Shown here: positions 1 to 7,853 of the stretch, in pieces
Numbering within the stretch: position 1 is the first letter of the stretch
Layout: each line of letters opens with the position of its first letter
Made by a program: the position numbers and the translations under genes
Notes under the pieces: generated by a model
Seen by the model: only the letters and a program-made list of their open reading frames with translations
What the model was told of the DNA's origin: nothing
Databases searched by the model: none
Assembly (NCBI GenBank): GCA_964389375.1
Contig: CAYMDP010000006.1
Location: forward strand, 1-64,000
From: CAYMDP01 sp964389375
GTDB taxonomy: Bacteria; Bdellovibrionota; Bdellovibrionia; Bdellovibrionales; UBA1609
DNA length: 64,000 nucleotides
Reading direction: 5' to 3'

Positions 1-1702
1 CAGGGGCTCCACCAGAAGCTTGAGCGATAATATCCCAAGTGGCTCCGTTATCGCGGTAAATTCTGGCTGTGTCAGTTGCAAGATATAGTCGGCCTAAAGT
101 GCCGGCTGCAGGTAAACCAATCTGAAGACCTGAAGACATACTTGGAACATCACCCGTGTTTGTTACAGCATTCGTAATCCCGTATCCAGCTAAAGTATTT
201 GGAGTTCCACTGGTAATCTTAGACCAATCTAAATTTGGAATATCAAGGGCCGTAAGTGCTCGAAACAGCGGTGTGCCGTTGGCTCCACTTGGTGCTGCAA
301 AAACAGTATTCTGAGTCTGAGAAGCCCAGGCTAAATCAATAGTCCCAGCTCCAGTTACAGGGGAACCCGTTACCGTCACTTCCGCCGGAGCCGAGATCCC
401 AATCGAAGTCACAGAGCCCGCAGATGGCGACACCCATGATAAATTTCCTGAAGTATCCGTTGCTAAAACCTGTCCACCTACACCTGGAAGGGCCGCAGGA
501 AGAGTCAGACTATAATCCGTCGCAATATTGGCCTGAGTCTGAAGAGTCACAAAATTAGTGTCTGCATCGTACAGACGAACACTTCGTGTGCTGACGGTGT
601 TTCCACTAAAGCCACCACCAGTAATTGTCCCAGTGGTCGTAATATTTCCCGTGGTATTGATGGCAGTAGATCCTGCAATAGTTCCTGAAGTGATTGTATC
701 TCCAGATACTTTTCCTGCCGTTGTTAAATTAGGAATGTCGGCTTCAACCAGGGCAGCTCCGGCAGTGATACGTCCTTTAGCATCGTAAGTAACTTTCGGA
801 GAAGTTCCTGCTACAACTTGATCTAGTAAATCAATGGTTCCATTTGCATTTAAAGTCCCACCACCAACTCCGTCGGCAGTAAGGCCCGCACCGACCGTAA
901 TGGCAGTAATTCCTGATCCCGCCGTGCCGAGAGTTTGTACTGCTGTTCCGTTATGGTAGCGAATTGTATTTGAAACCGAATCATACCAGAGATCTCCGGC
1001 CCCGGGAGTTGCAGGGTTTCCTGCAATCGCTGGCAACACCGCACCGTTTGGACCTTGAAGTAAAAAGTTACCGCTCAAAATTTCTAGAAGATTGTTATAA
1101 GCCGGAGTTGTAAATGCGGCTTCAAGGTTAGTTTGAGTTAAAGCCGTAGCTCCTGAATTGTTAACTTGTAAAATTCCAGCGCGCTCTAAACCTTGAACAC
1201 TTTGCGCCACAACAGCGTTTGGAACTGAATCCATGATCATGTCAGGCGAAAGAGTATCATCTGTGTTGGTCGCAGACGGAGTTACAACGATTCTAAAATA
1301 TCTAATGTCTCCTGGATTTGGAGTATAGGTTCCACCAGCACAAGTCTGAAGAGGAGCATTATTGGCCGCAATCGCCCCCATGTTTTGAAAGACAGAATTC
1401 ATGGTTCGACCTGGATCGCTGGCCGTTCGCTTTCCGCTTCCTACATTTGATCCCACCTGAATATTAAAATATCCGTTCGAGCCTGAGGTGTTTACGGTCT
1501 GCTCTTCTTCATAAAGCAAACAAGTCTTTGCAGGATTTAATACTTGAACACGAAGTTTTGCGGCATTGTCCAAAAGAGGATTCGTGCTGCCTGTCAGAAA
1601 GAGCTGACCATCTAAGGTAAATGTTTGAGGAGATTCGTTTAAGGCGAAAACAGGGAGGGCAAAGATCCCCGCAAGAAGAAGAAATAATCTGAGGCTCAAC
1701 AT
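1..1702 (-). CDS. Exported tail-fibre/adhesin-like surface protein, 3' end outside window
   Basis: Reading the minus strand from the ATG at 1702 gives 567 open codons to the window edge, so the C-terminus is missing. A signal peptide (MLSLRLFLLLAGIFALPVFA) is followed by a domain of about 150 residues with several Cys, then by short low-complexity modules typical of phage tail fibres: YDSVSNTIRYHNG near residue 245, YDAKGRITAG near 305, ALDIPNLDWSKI near 490 and LYLATDTARIYRDNG near 540. The start at 1702 has AGGA upstream; an in-frame ATG at 1717 lacks a ribosome site. Bdellovibrio carries many chimeric trimeric fibre proteins used in prey recognition, and this fits that type. That role is inferred; a general adhesin is the alternative. 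The ORF is real despite the lack of a stop codon in the window. Confidence 0.8.
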   Translation of the reverse strand, partial: MLSLRLFLLLAGIFALPVFALNESPQTFTLDGQLFLTGSTNPLLDNAAKLRVQVLNPAKTCLLYEEEQTVNTSGSNGYFNIQVGSNVGSGKRTASDPGRTMNSVFQNMGAIAANNAPLQTCAGGTYTPNPGDIRYFRIVVTPSATNTDDTLSPDMIMDSVPNAVVAQSVQGLERAGILQVNNSGATALTQTNLEAAFTTPAYNNLLEILSGNFLLQGPNGAVLPAIAGNPATPGAGDLWYDSVSNTIRYHNGTAVQTLGTAGSGITAITVGAGLTADGVGGGTLNANGTIDLLDQVVAGTSPKVTYDAKGRITAGAALVEADIPNLTTAGKVSGDTITSGTIAGSTAINTTGNITTTGTITGGGFSGNTVSTRSVRLYDADTNFVTLQTQANIATDYSLTLPAALPGVGGQVLATDTSGNLSWVSPSAGSVTSIGISAPAEVTVTGSPVTGAGTIDLAWASQTQNTVFAAPSGANGTPLFRALTALDIPNLDWSKITSGTPNTLAGYGITNAVTNTGDVPSMSSGLQIGLPAAGTLGRLYLATDTARIYRDNGATWDIIAQASGGAP

Positions 1703-1760
1703 ACGTCCTATGCTCATGTAGGCTTATCGGACGAGCCCTACAAAAAGCTGAAGCCTATGA

Positions 1761-1805
1761 CTTAGATTTCTTAAAATGAGACGCAAAAAGCCGAAGAAAT
1801 CTAAG
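1761..1805. repeat. 12-bp perfect inverted repeat upstream of the fibre gene
   Basis: CTTAGATTTCTT at 1761-1772 is exactly repeated in inverted orientation at 1794-1805, with 21 nt between. It lies about 60 nt upstream of the fibre gene start. It could be an operator or a leader hairpin. No T-run follows on the minus strand, so it is not an ordinary terminator. Confidence 0.55.
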
Positions 1806-1863
1806 GTTTAAGACGAGGACAAATATTTTCCTGTTGAACCAAAAACAAGCTGGATCAAAGACC

Positions 1864-1893
1864 AAAAAAATCTTGTTTTAAGACGCTTAAAAC
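1864..1893 (-). terminator. Intrinsic terminator after the 157-aa exported protein gene
   Basis: On the minus strand GTTTTAAG-CGT-CTTAAAAC forms a perfect 8-bp stem with a 3-nt loop, followed 4 nt later by seven T (1870-1864). It starts 28 nt after the stop codon of the upstream gene. It separates that gene from the fibre gene, which must therefore have its own promoter. Confidence 0.6.
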
Positions 1894-1921
1894 CGGCCCT
1901 GAAAAAGGCGGATCTATAGCA

Positions 1922-2395
1922 TTAATTACGAACAGAAATCCGTAAATCCCCGCTAAAAGACCAGGCCCCAGATGCATAATCTCCGCCAGAGGATTTAAAG
2001 TGAAGATCCGAGAGCCCAAGCAACTTTTTAGCCTGATGAGGAAGCTGAAGTTCTGCATCCGAACCCGCATCCTGATCTCCTATACTTGTCCCCATCTCAA
2101 CTAGACCCGTCTTCGAAATTTTTAAAAATGCCGGTCCAAGATTTGTTGAAAATGGCAATTCAGAGGTTTTCACAGAAACATTCAACACGAAAACCTGATC
2201 CCCAAATTTATTTTCTGCAAGTTGCCAGCCGTCTTTTGCAACTTCGTCCAGGTCCAGCTCTTCATGCTCGGACGAAACTTCAAACTTTGCCGATAGCTCG
2301 ATGGTTTGATTCGATTTCACCACCGAAGGTAATTCGGAGGCAAATACAGTTGGAAGGCAAAGAAATGAAACTAACAGAACAATAAGGTGGTTCAT
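1922..2395 (-). CDS. Small exported protein of unknown function
   Basis: 157 residues with a clear signal peptide (MNHLIVLLVSFLCLPTVFA) and an acidic, Ser-rich mature part without Cys. The start at 2395 is chosen because GGAG lies 5 nt upstream and the signal peptide begins exactly there; a start 12 codons earlier is possible but has no ribosome site. The gene stands alone and ends in an intrinsic terminator. I do not recognise the family. A periplasmic or outer-surface location is inferred from the signal peptide only. Confidence 0.7.
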   Translation of the reverse strand: MNHLIVLLVSFLCLPTVFASELPSVVKSNQTIELSAKFEVSSEHEELDLDEVAKDGWQLAENKFGDQVFVLNVSVKTSELPFSTNLGPAFLKISKTGLVEMGTSIGDQDAGSDAELQLPHQAKKLLGLSDLHFKSSGGDYASGAWSFSGDLRISVRN

Positions 2396-2490
2396 AACAA
2401 CTCCATAAAAAGCGATTCGATCTTTCATCAAAGCTATAAAGAAGCCCCCCTAAGCTCAAGTCTCAACAAAGGATTGTAAAACTCACAAGA

Positions 2491-3780
2491 TTATTTAAGC
2501 CAACCCAAACGGCATTTTAGGTACTGACCTTCAGGAAAATGCTCTCTTAAGGGATGATCCACCGCATGACCTCCCCGGCCAACCCAGCTGACTTCTCGCT
2601 TTGCTTTTGAAGAGGCCAGCTTTAAGGCCTCTTCAAAATCGCTCTCACTTAAACTGCCCGAGCAAGAACAAGAAACATAAAGCCCACCAGAGCTAACCCG
2701 TTTGATGGCCTCACGGTTCAACTTAACATAGGCCGCAGTCCCTTGCCTTAGGTCTTCCTTTTTTTTAATAAACGCCGGCGGGTCACAAATTACGATATCA
2801 AAAGAACTTTCTTCAAGTTCACTTAAGCCACGAAGCACATCGGCTTCTACTGGATGAATTTGATCACTCAAGCTTTCGAGGTTTTTTTGCGCAAACTGCA
2901 GTGCTTTTTCCGAAGAATCTAAAATATAGATCTCGCTTCTAAGCCCCTCATCCAAACAGCTCTTTGCTAAATGAGCACTCCATTGACCGATGTAACAACA
3001 CAAATCCAAAATCCGAACTGCACGATTTTCTTTTTTAGCCCGTTCAAAAATGGGTTTTACCATTGAAAGAGTCATTGTAATGTTTTGTCTTTGGTCGAAA
3101 AAAAACCCAGTTTTTTGACCCTCAAAAAGATCCGTCGACAAAGAGATCCGCGAGTCCTTATGAGCTAACCAAAAGCCATAGTCCTTCAGATCTTCAGGTT
3201 GAGCCCCCAAGATTTCTGGCGCCTGGGTCCTAAGGCCCTCTCGTTTTCTCCAGTTTGAATTTCGACGAATGATAAAGGTCGTTTGATCGACCCCCGGAAG
3301 CTCAAAGGCCTCTTGAAGTCCTTCAATCACAAGCTTCAAGGATTCAAGGATTTCATCCAGATGACATTCTATTCCCGCCGTTGAGGGCTGAAGCACTAAA
3401 ACTTGAGAGTTCGAGCGGCTTGAAAGAAAGCGATCAATGATAAGTCCTGGGAAATGATCCCCTTCTGAATAAAGCCAGCGAAAACTGACCGATAGCAGGC
3501 CCGCCTGAGCCCTTTTTAAAAAACTCTCGCGAAGTCTGCGCTCTATAACGACCGAAGAAAAGGGCTCCGCTTCGGGGTCTTTGGTGATTTCACGGTATAA
3601 AATCTCGGACCTCGGGTTCGCATAGCCCCTTGAAACAAAATCTCCTTCAGCATCGCGAAGCTCAACCGGATCTCCAGGCTGCAGATCATTCGGGATCCGA
3701 CGAATTTCGCTACGATACACCCAGGGGTGGGCTTTTAATAAACTTCGTTTTGAATTGGATTTCAGCTGAATCTTTAGCAT
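2491..3780 (-). CDS. rlmI: 23S rRNA m5C methyltransferase, RlmI type
   Basis: 429 residues. An N-terminal PUA-like RNA-binding region (HPWVYRSEI) precedes a central domain and a Rossmann methyltransferase. The SAM-binding motif reads DLCCYIGQWSAHLAK, the motif IV region DPPAFIKKK, and the catalytic-cysteine region SCSCSGSL. Enzymes of this class methylate a cytosine of 23S rRNA (C1962 in E. coli) using SAM and a cysteine nucleophile. Length and domain order match RlmI. The ATG at 3780 has GGGA at good spacing; an overlapping GTG lies one codon upstream. Exact target specificity within the family is inferred. Confidence 0.88.
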   Translation of the reverse strand: MLKIQLKSNSKRSLLKAHPWVYRSEIRRIPNDLQPGDPVELRDAEGDFVSRGYANPRSEILYREITKDPEAEPFSSVVIERRLRESFLKRAQAGLLSVSFRWLYSEGDHFPGLIIDRFLSSRSNSQVLVLQPSTAGIECHLDEILESLKLVIEGLQEAFELPGVDQTTFIIRRNSNWRKREGLRTQAPEILGAQPEDLKDYGFWLAHKDSRISLSTDLFEGQKTGFFFDQRQNITMTLSMVKPIFERAKKENRAVRILDLCCYIGQWSAHLAKSCLDEGLRSEIYILDSSEKALQFAQKNLESLSDQIHPVEADVLRGLSELEESSFDIVICDPPAFIKKKEDLRQGTAAYVKLNREAIKRVSSGGLYVSCSCSGSLSESDFEEALKLASSKAKREVSWVGRGGHAVDHPLREHFPEGQYLKCRLGWLK

Positions 3781-3864
3781 CACAAGTCCCGCAAACTATA
3801 ACCTTTCCCAAAAATAGGCAAAGGCTTGTCGAGATGGGGGGCTTTATGTTAGCCACAGACCTCT

Positions 3865-4329
3865 ATGTCATTATTAAAGCTTCTGCTTGGGCCGATTTTG
3901 GTCTTATTTTCATTCTCAGTCTGGGCAAATCCCAAATCCGAGCTGCGTTGCTCGACGGCTTCCGGCCAAAGCCTTTCGGCAAGCGTTCAGATCTCGATGT
4001 CATTAAACCGTCTCTCCCCTGATTCTGCTCAAATTGTATTTAACGGAAGTGGTGGGGCTTCGAATTTTAGCCGAATCTACCCTGATCACGTTCAGGCGAA
4101 AGGTCAACTTCAACGGGCCAACTGGAAGTTTAAGGTCTTTCGCGAAACAGAAGAGCTTATTGATTCCGATGCTTCTGAGATTGAGGTTCTAGGAGAGTTC
4201 ATTCGCTTTAACGAGCTCGGTCGCCCGATCGAAAGCATCGATCTTATCTGCCAAATTCCAAAGAGTTTTGGCTGCTCTAAGCACTATGCCTCGAAAGCCG
4301 AAGATAGCTGCAAGCTTGGTTCACTTTAA
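3865..4329 (+). CDS. Small secreted protein of unknown function
   Basis: 154 residues: a signal peptide (MSLLKLLLGPILVLFSFSVWA), then about 130 residues with four Cys, three of them in the last 30 residues, suggesting disulphides in the periplasm or outside. No family recognised. It is divergent from rlmI with about 84 nt between the two genes. The start lacks a strong ribosome site. Confidence 0.6.
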   Translation: MSLLKLLLGPILVLFSFSVWANPKSELRCSTASGQSLSASVQISMSLNRLSPDSAQIVFNGSGGASNFSRIYPDHVQAKGQLQRANWKFKVFRETEELIDSDASEIEVLGEFIRFNELGRPIESIDLICQIPKSFGCSKHYASKAEDSCKLGSL

Positions 4330-4455
4330 ATATAGAGATAAAACTTAGAATTTTGCATAATCCGAAACCAGCCCGCAGCGGGCATAAGCTTTGCTTAGTA
4401 GCTTGCGAGTTCTACAAATTGATCCAAAACTGCAAACTTTTTTGGAATAAATATA

Positions 4456-4481
4456 GGTCTGTAAAAAAACAGATCATTTTT
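4456..4481 (+). promoter_or_regulatory. Hairpin plus T-run in the leader of the 709-aa gene
   Basis: GGTCTGT at 4456-4462 pairs with ACAGATC at 4469-4475 (7 pairs, one G-T) across an A6 loop, followed by five T at 4477-4481. It ends one base before the GGAGG ribosome site of the next gene. It resembles a weak terminator or attenuator placed inside a leader. Function is inferred. Confidence 0.35.
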
Positions 4482-4497
4482 CTGGAGGCGCACATCC

Positions 4498-6627
4498 ATG
4501 CAATCTCTTAAGCCTATGGCCTTGTCCCAAGTCTTTGGCCTCATGATTGTACTGAACCTGTGCCTGCTCACTGAGGCAAACTCTGACCAAGCCCCAATCC
4601 AGGCAAAACAGGTCGATGAAAGTCGTCCTCTGTTAAGCGAAGAAAAACAAAGCGAGATCTTAGGCAAACTCTCAGAGCTTTTTGACCGACTCCCCCTCAA
4701 GTACAAGCTTGATGAGACCTCAACTGAAGGCGAAAACTTAGGATACGGAGTCTTCTGGGAAAGACGAGTTGAGCCAGCCTACATGAAAGAAACTTCGGTC
4801 GTCATAGATCAGTTTCAACTCAACGCTCGCTATTTTGAAGGTGGTGAAATCGGGATAGAAGGAGAAACCGGATCGACTCTGACCTTCGGACCCACCGGAA
4901 CTATTGACGTCACTTTTGCAAGAAACTTTGAAGCCAAAACCTTCTCAGATCGAGCAAAACTCCTATTTAAAGCTCCCTACAATCCCTTTAAGGATCTTCC
5001 CACGACTGCAAAAAAAGCTCTAAACCGAATTAAAGTCGGAGATATGGTTTTCGCCAGAGCCCAAATGAGTCTTTTTGTTCGAGGCCAACATCTTGCCCAA
5101 TTCGTTCGCGCCTCTTCTTTAGTCACGATCGTCCCTTACGCACAATACATGATCACTGGTGAGTTTGACGTTCACATCTTCAAACGTGAGGATGGAATGT
5201 TTCGCTTAAAACTGATCGGTATTCAAAGCAATGAAAAGAGCTTTGGACTATACCTCGGACACCAACCTGCGAAAGAACTAAAAATCTTCGAGGTGAAACT
5301 TGTGGGAAAACGAATTCGAAAGGAATTTGAATTCTCCCCCATCTCAATTGCCGCCTCTTTAAAGGAGGGGGCTTCCTTTATGATCGATTATCTTATCGAC
5401 CTTAAAAACCCCGAAGCTCAAAGAGCCTATGATCAAGTCATGGGAAAATTCTGGTCACCTAAAGTCCTTGAAATCTTTGATCCTCGAAAAAGTCGCGAAG
5501 AGCTGCGACAGATGCTCGTCGTGGATATTGATCCTCTTGAGCAGATCTTCGACCAAGACAAAAATAAGTCCACCGAAAACCGTAGGGTCGATAGACTTTT
5601 TAGCGGCGAAATGGATTTTAAAATGACCGGAATGAATATCCAAATCGGCCATTCTCGAATTGCAAAGGCTGGTTTTGCGCAGAACTATTCCGTCAATAAG
5701 ATCACGACTTTTAATCGAGACAACCTGCGCAGATATTTTCTAATGCCCGTCTTCTCGATGACGGATTCCGCAAAAATGGCCTTTGGTTTTTTTAATACTA
5801 ATTTTGACCGAACAGCAAATCTTCTACTCGAGACAGGATCAGACTTTACCCCTACAAAAATGGGTGAGCTTTCATTTTATATGGACTATCGAGATGCAAA
5901 ACTCGAAGTCGAAGAGATTGAATATTTTAAAAATGTCATCCGCACAAGGCTTCCCGAAGACATGTACCAAGAAATTGATTGGAAAGATTGGACCAACGGA
6001 AAGGTCAATGCCAGGCTTACGATGCTTATGGTCTTTCGCACTTCAATTATTGAGTGGCTTGGTGAAATCGATCAGCAGGAGCTGTATGATCGTCTTCTTG
6101 CTTATTTAGACCGCTTCCCAAGTTTAAATACTCCAGCTGACCCAGATATCTACACTGGAGCTCCCTCGACCCACAAAAAAGCCAAGGATCGCTACCACGA
6201 TAGCCTAAATAGTATATTTGCCTTATTGGTCAATTTTCTTGAAGAAAAAGAAGATTTTAAAAAACGTGTGGATTCCTTTACGACCCTTAGAACAATTCCC
6301 CTATGGCAAGAAATTGGATCTGGGTTTTTCGTAGGTCTCGCGCGCGATGTGGCTGAGAAAAAGTTTGGCAAGGAACGGGGTAAAATCAAGTTTAGAAAAC
6401 ACTTTTTCTTTGAAACTCAGTGGGCTGCCCGAAACGCCGAAACAGTGATTAAAGCCATCGGTGATTGCAAAAACCGCAAGATCTATCGCGCAGCCATGTA
6501 TCTTTACTCAACAATCAATAACAGAGGACCAAACCTTCGTTTAATTGACGAGGATGGAAAAATCCCGGGTGAATTAGACAAAGACCAGGACTACGCCTGT
6601 AACGAACCCGAGCAGCCAAAAACCTAA
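4498..6627 (+). CDS. Large exported protein of unknown function
   Basis: 709 residues with an N-terminal signal peptide (cleavage probably near residue 27, before NSDQ). GGAGG lies 11 nt upstream of the ATG, which fixes the start. The mature part is highly charged, rich in Lys, Glu, Asp and aromatic residues, with no further membrane helix and only one or two Cys near the C-terminus. A strand-rich region (roughly residues 100-260) is followed by a helical C-terminal half. I do not recognise the family. It stands alone, behind a leader hairpin. Likely periplasmic or secreted. Confidence 0.75.
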   Translation: MQSLKPMALSQVFGLMIVLNLCLLTEANSDQAPIQAKQVDESRPLLSEEKQSEILGKLSELFDRLPLKYKLDETSTEGENLGYGVFWERRVEPAYMKETSVVIDQFQLNARYFEGGEIGIEGETGSTLTFGPTGTIDVTFARNFEAKTFSDRAKLLFKAPYNPFKDLPTTAKKALNRIKVGDMVFARAQMSLFVRGQHLAQFVRASSLVTIVPYAQYMITGEFDVHIFKREDGMFRLKLIGIQSNEKSFGLYLGHQPAKELKIFEVKLVGKRIRKEFEFSPISIAASLKEGASFMIDYLIDLKNPEAQRAYDQVMGKFWSPKVLEIFDPRKSREELRQMLVVDIDPLEQIFDQDKNKSTENRRVDRLFSGEMDFKMTGMNIQIGHSRIAKAGFAQNYSVNKITTFNRDNLRRYFLMPVFSMTDSAKMAFGFFNTNFDRTANLLLETGSDFTPTKMGELSFYMDYRDAKLEVEEIEYFKNVIRTRLPEDMYQEIDWKDWTNGKVNARLTMLMVFRTSIIEWLGEIDQQELYDRLLAYLDRFPSLNTPADPDIYTGAPSTHKKAKDRYHDSLNSIFALLVNFLEEKEDFKKRVDSFTTLRTIPLWQEIGSGFFVGLARDVAEKKFGKERGKIKFRKHFFFETQWAARNAETVIKAIGDCKNRKIYRAAMYLYSTINNRGPNLRLIDEDGKIPGELDKDQDYACNEPEQPKT

Positions 6628-6836
6628 TAATTTAGATGGCCCCAGAGATGATGCTGCGCGCATTGGTCCTCGGGCCAGTCCACCGCCTGGCTTTTCGACT
6701 ATTTTGACCTCTAGAAGATAAAATAATTGATTGTTTTCGCTAACTTGCTAGCCTATCTGGGATAGCTCATTGGATCGCCCAGATCACTCTAACAAGGAAG
6801 TGGCCCATGCCCGCTCAAAACTTAGGAAAATCAACG

Positions 6837-7145
6837 ATGACCAAAGCGGACATTATCGAAAAGGTCTATCAGAAGATCGGATTTTCGAAGAAGGAAGCCT
6901 CTGAGTTAGTCGAAATGGTTTTTGATCACCTAAAGGACACTCTCTGCAATGGCGACAAGGTGAAAATTTCTGGCTTTGGAAACTTTGTTGTCCGAGGAAA
7001 AAAATCACGAATTGGTCGAAATCCACAAACAGGTGATCAAATCACAATTAGTGCTCGACGCGTTTTGACTTTCCGCCCTTCTCAAGTGCTTAAGGCGATT
7101 TTAAACGGTGAAGACATAACAGGCTTGAAAGACGACGACGAATAG
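6837..7145 (+). CDS. ihfA: Integration host factor alpha subunit / HU-family DNA-binding protein
   Basis: About 102 residues from the ATG at 6837, or 112 from the ATG at 6807, which has the stronger ribosome site (AAGGAAG). The 6837 start gives the N-terminus usual for the family (MTKADIIEKVYQK). The DNA-bending arm shows GRNPQTGDQITISARRV, with the intercalating proline in RNPQTG, after FGNFVVRGKKSRIG. The subunit pairs with IhfB or itself to bend DNA at promoters and replication or recombination sites. The short gap to the following MerR-type gene and the conserved pairing of these two genes in many proteobacteria support the alpha assignment. Confidence 0.9.
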   Translation: MTKADIIEKVYQKIGFSKKEASELVEMVFDHLKDTLCNGDKVKISGFGNFVVRGKKSRIGRNPQTGDQITISARRVLTFRPSQVLKAILNGEDITGLKDDDE

Positions 7146-7183
7146 GCTTGAATCTATTCTAAGTAATCCAAGGGGGTTTTGGG

Positions 7184-7648
7184 ATGGAAGACTTAGAGTT
7201 CGTATTAGAGACTAAAGATCGCTCACGCTACGCCCCTTCTGCTGCAGAGCCTATCGATTTCTCAGAAGATCTGGATTTCAATAAAGACCTCGAAAAGATC
7301 CCGGATAAACTTGCCTTTCGAATTGGAGAAGTTGCCGACATTCTAGGCGTTAAACCCTACGTCTTAAGATATTGGGAATCTGAGTTCGAGGCTTTAAGCC
7401 CAAAAAAATCAAAACACAATCAGCGCATGTACGAGCGCCGAGATGTCGAAACCCTTCTCTTGATCAAAAAGCTTTTGTATAAAGATCGATTCTCTATTGA
7501 GGGTGCTAGAGCTGCTTTAAGGCGCACAAAAAAGCGTGCCGAGCGAGCAAAAGAAATCCAAAGCCTTGCAGGCTCAGTTGAAAACTTAAGGCTTCAGCTG
7601 CATGAGCTGGTCGACGAAATCGGCAGAATTCGCAGCATATTTTCCTAA
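7184..7648 (+). CDS. MerR-family transcriptional regulator downstream of ihfA
   Basis: 154 residues. An acidic N-terminal extension of about 40 residues precedes the MerR winged helix-turn-helix (FRIGEVADILGVKPYVLRYW, wing RMYERRDVETLLLIKKLL). A C-terminal coiled coil (about 110-150) is suited to dimerisation. No effector-binding Cys or ligand domain is visible, so this is the short orphan type commonly found after ihfA. AGGGGG precedes the ATG. Probably co-transcribed with ihfA (38-nt gap). Target genes unknown. Confidence 0.85.
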   Translation: MEDLEFVLETKDRSRYAPSAAEPIDFSEDLDFNKDLEKIPDKLAFRIGEVADILGVKPYVLRYWESEFEALSPKKSKHNQRMYERRDVETLLLIKKLLYKDRFSIEGARAALRRTKKRAERAKEIQSLAGSVENLRLQLHELVDEIGRIRSIFS

Positions 7649-7667
7649 ACTCCAGGTCGATTCCTAC

Positions 7668-7696
7668 TTGATTCCTAAGGGGCCAGCCGCTACAAG
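7668..7696 (+). promoter_or_regulatory. Candidate sigma-70 promoter for tRNA-Pro
   Basis: TTGATT at 7668-7673 and TACAAG at 7691-7696 are separated by exactly 17 nt. Each matches its consensus at four of six positions. A transcript would begin near 7703, just before the mature tRNA. Confidence 0.4.
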
Positions 7697-7710
7697 TTGT
7701 CCTTGAGTGT

Positions 7711-7787
7711 CGGCGCGTGGCGCAGCCTGGTAGCGCATTTGCTTGGGGTGCAAAAGGTCGCTGGTTCAAATCCAGTCGCGCCGACCA
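7711..7787 (+). tRNA. tRNA-Pro, anticodon GGG
   Basis: 77 nt with all arms closing. The acceptor stem CGGCGCG (7711-7717) pairs with CGCGCCG (7777-7783), followed by discriminator A and an encoded CCA. The D-arm is GCGC/GCGC, and the anticodon stem TTTGC/GCAAA encloses the loop TTGGGGT with anticodon GGG. The T-arm is GCTGG with loop TTCAAAT. It decodes proline CCC/CCU. Confidence 0.95.
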
Positions 7788-7853
7788 ATTTTTATCTCAG
7801 CAATATGCCCGATTCATTGACTCTCCACAAACGAGGGGCCACTCTTAAATTCC

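Noticed and set aside
1724..1731. TCCGATAA on the minus strand, similar to a flagellar-sigma -10 box, just before the fibre gene
   Set aside because: No matching -35 box at either usual spacing, so I do not call a promoter.
4371..4383. GC-rich palindrome GCCCGCAGCGGGC after the 154-aa gene
   Set aside because: Usable stem is only four pairs and no T-run follows.
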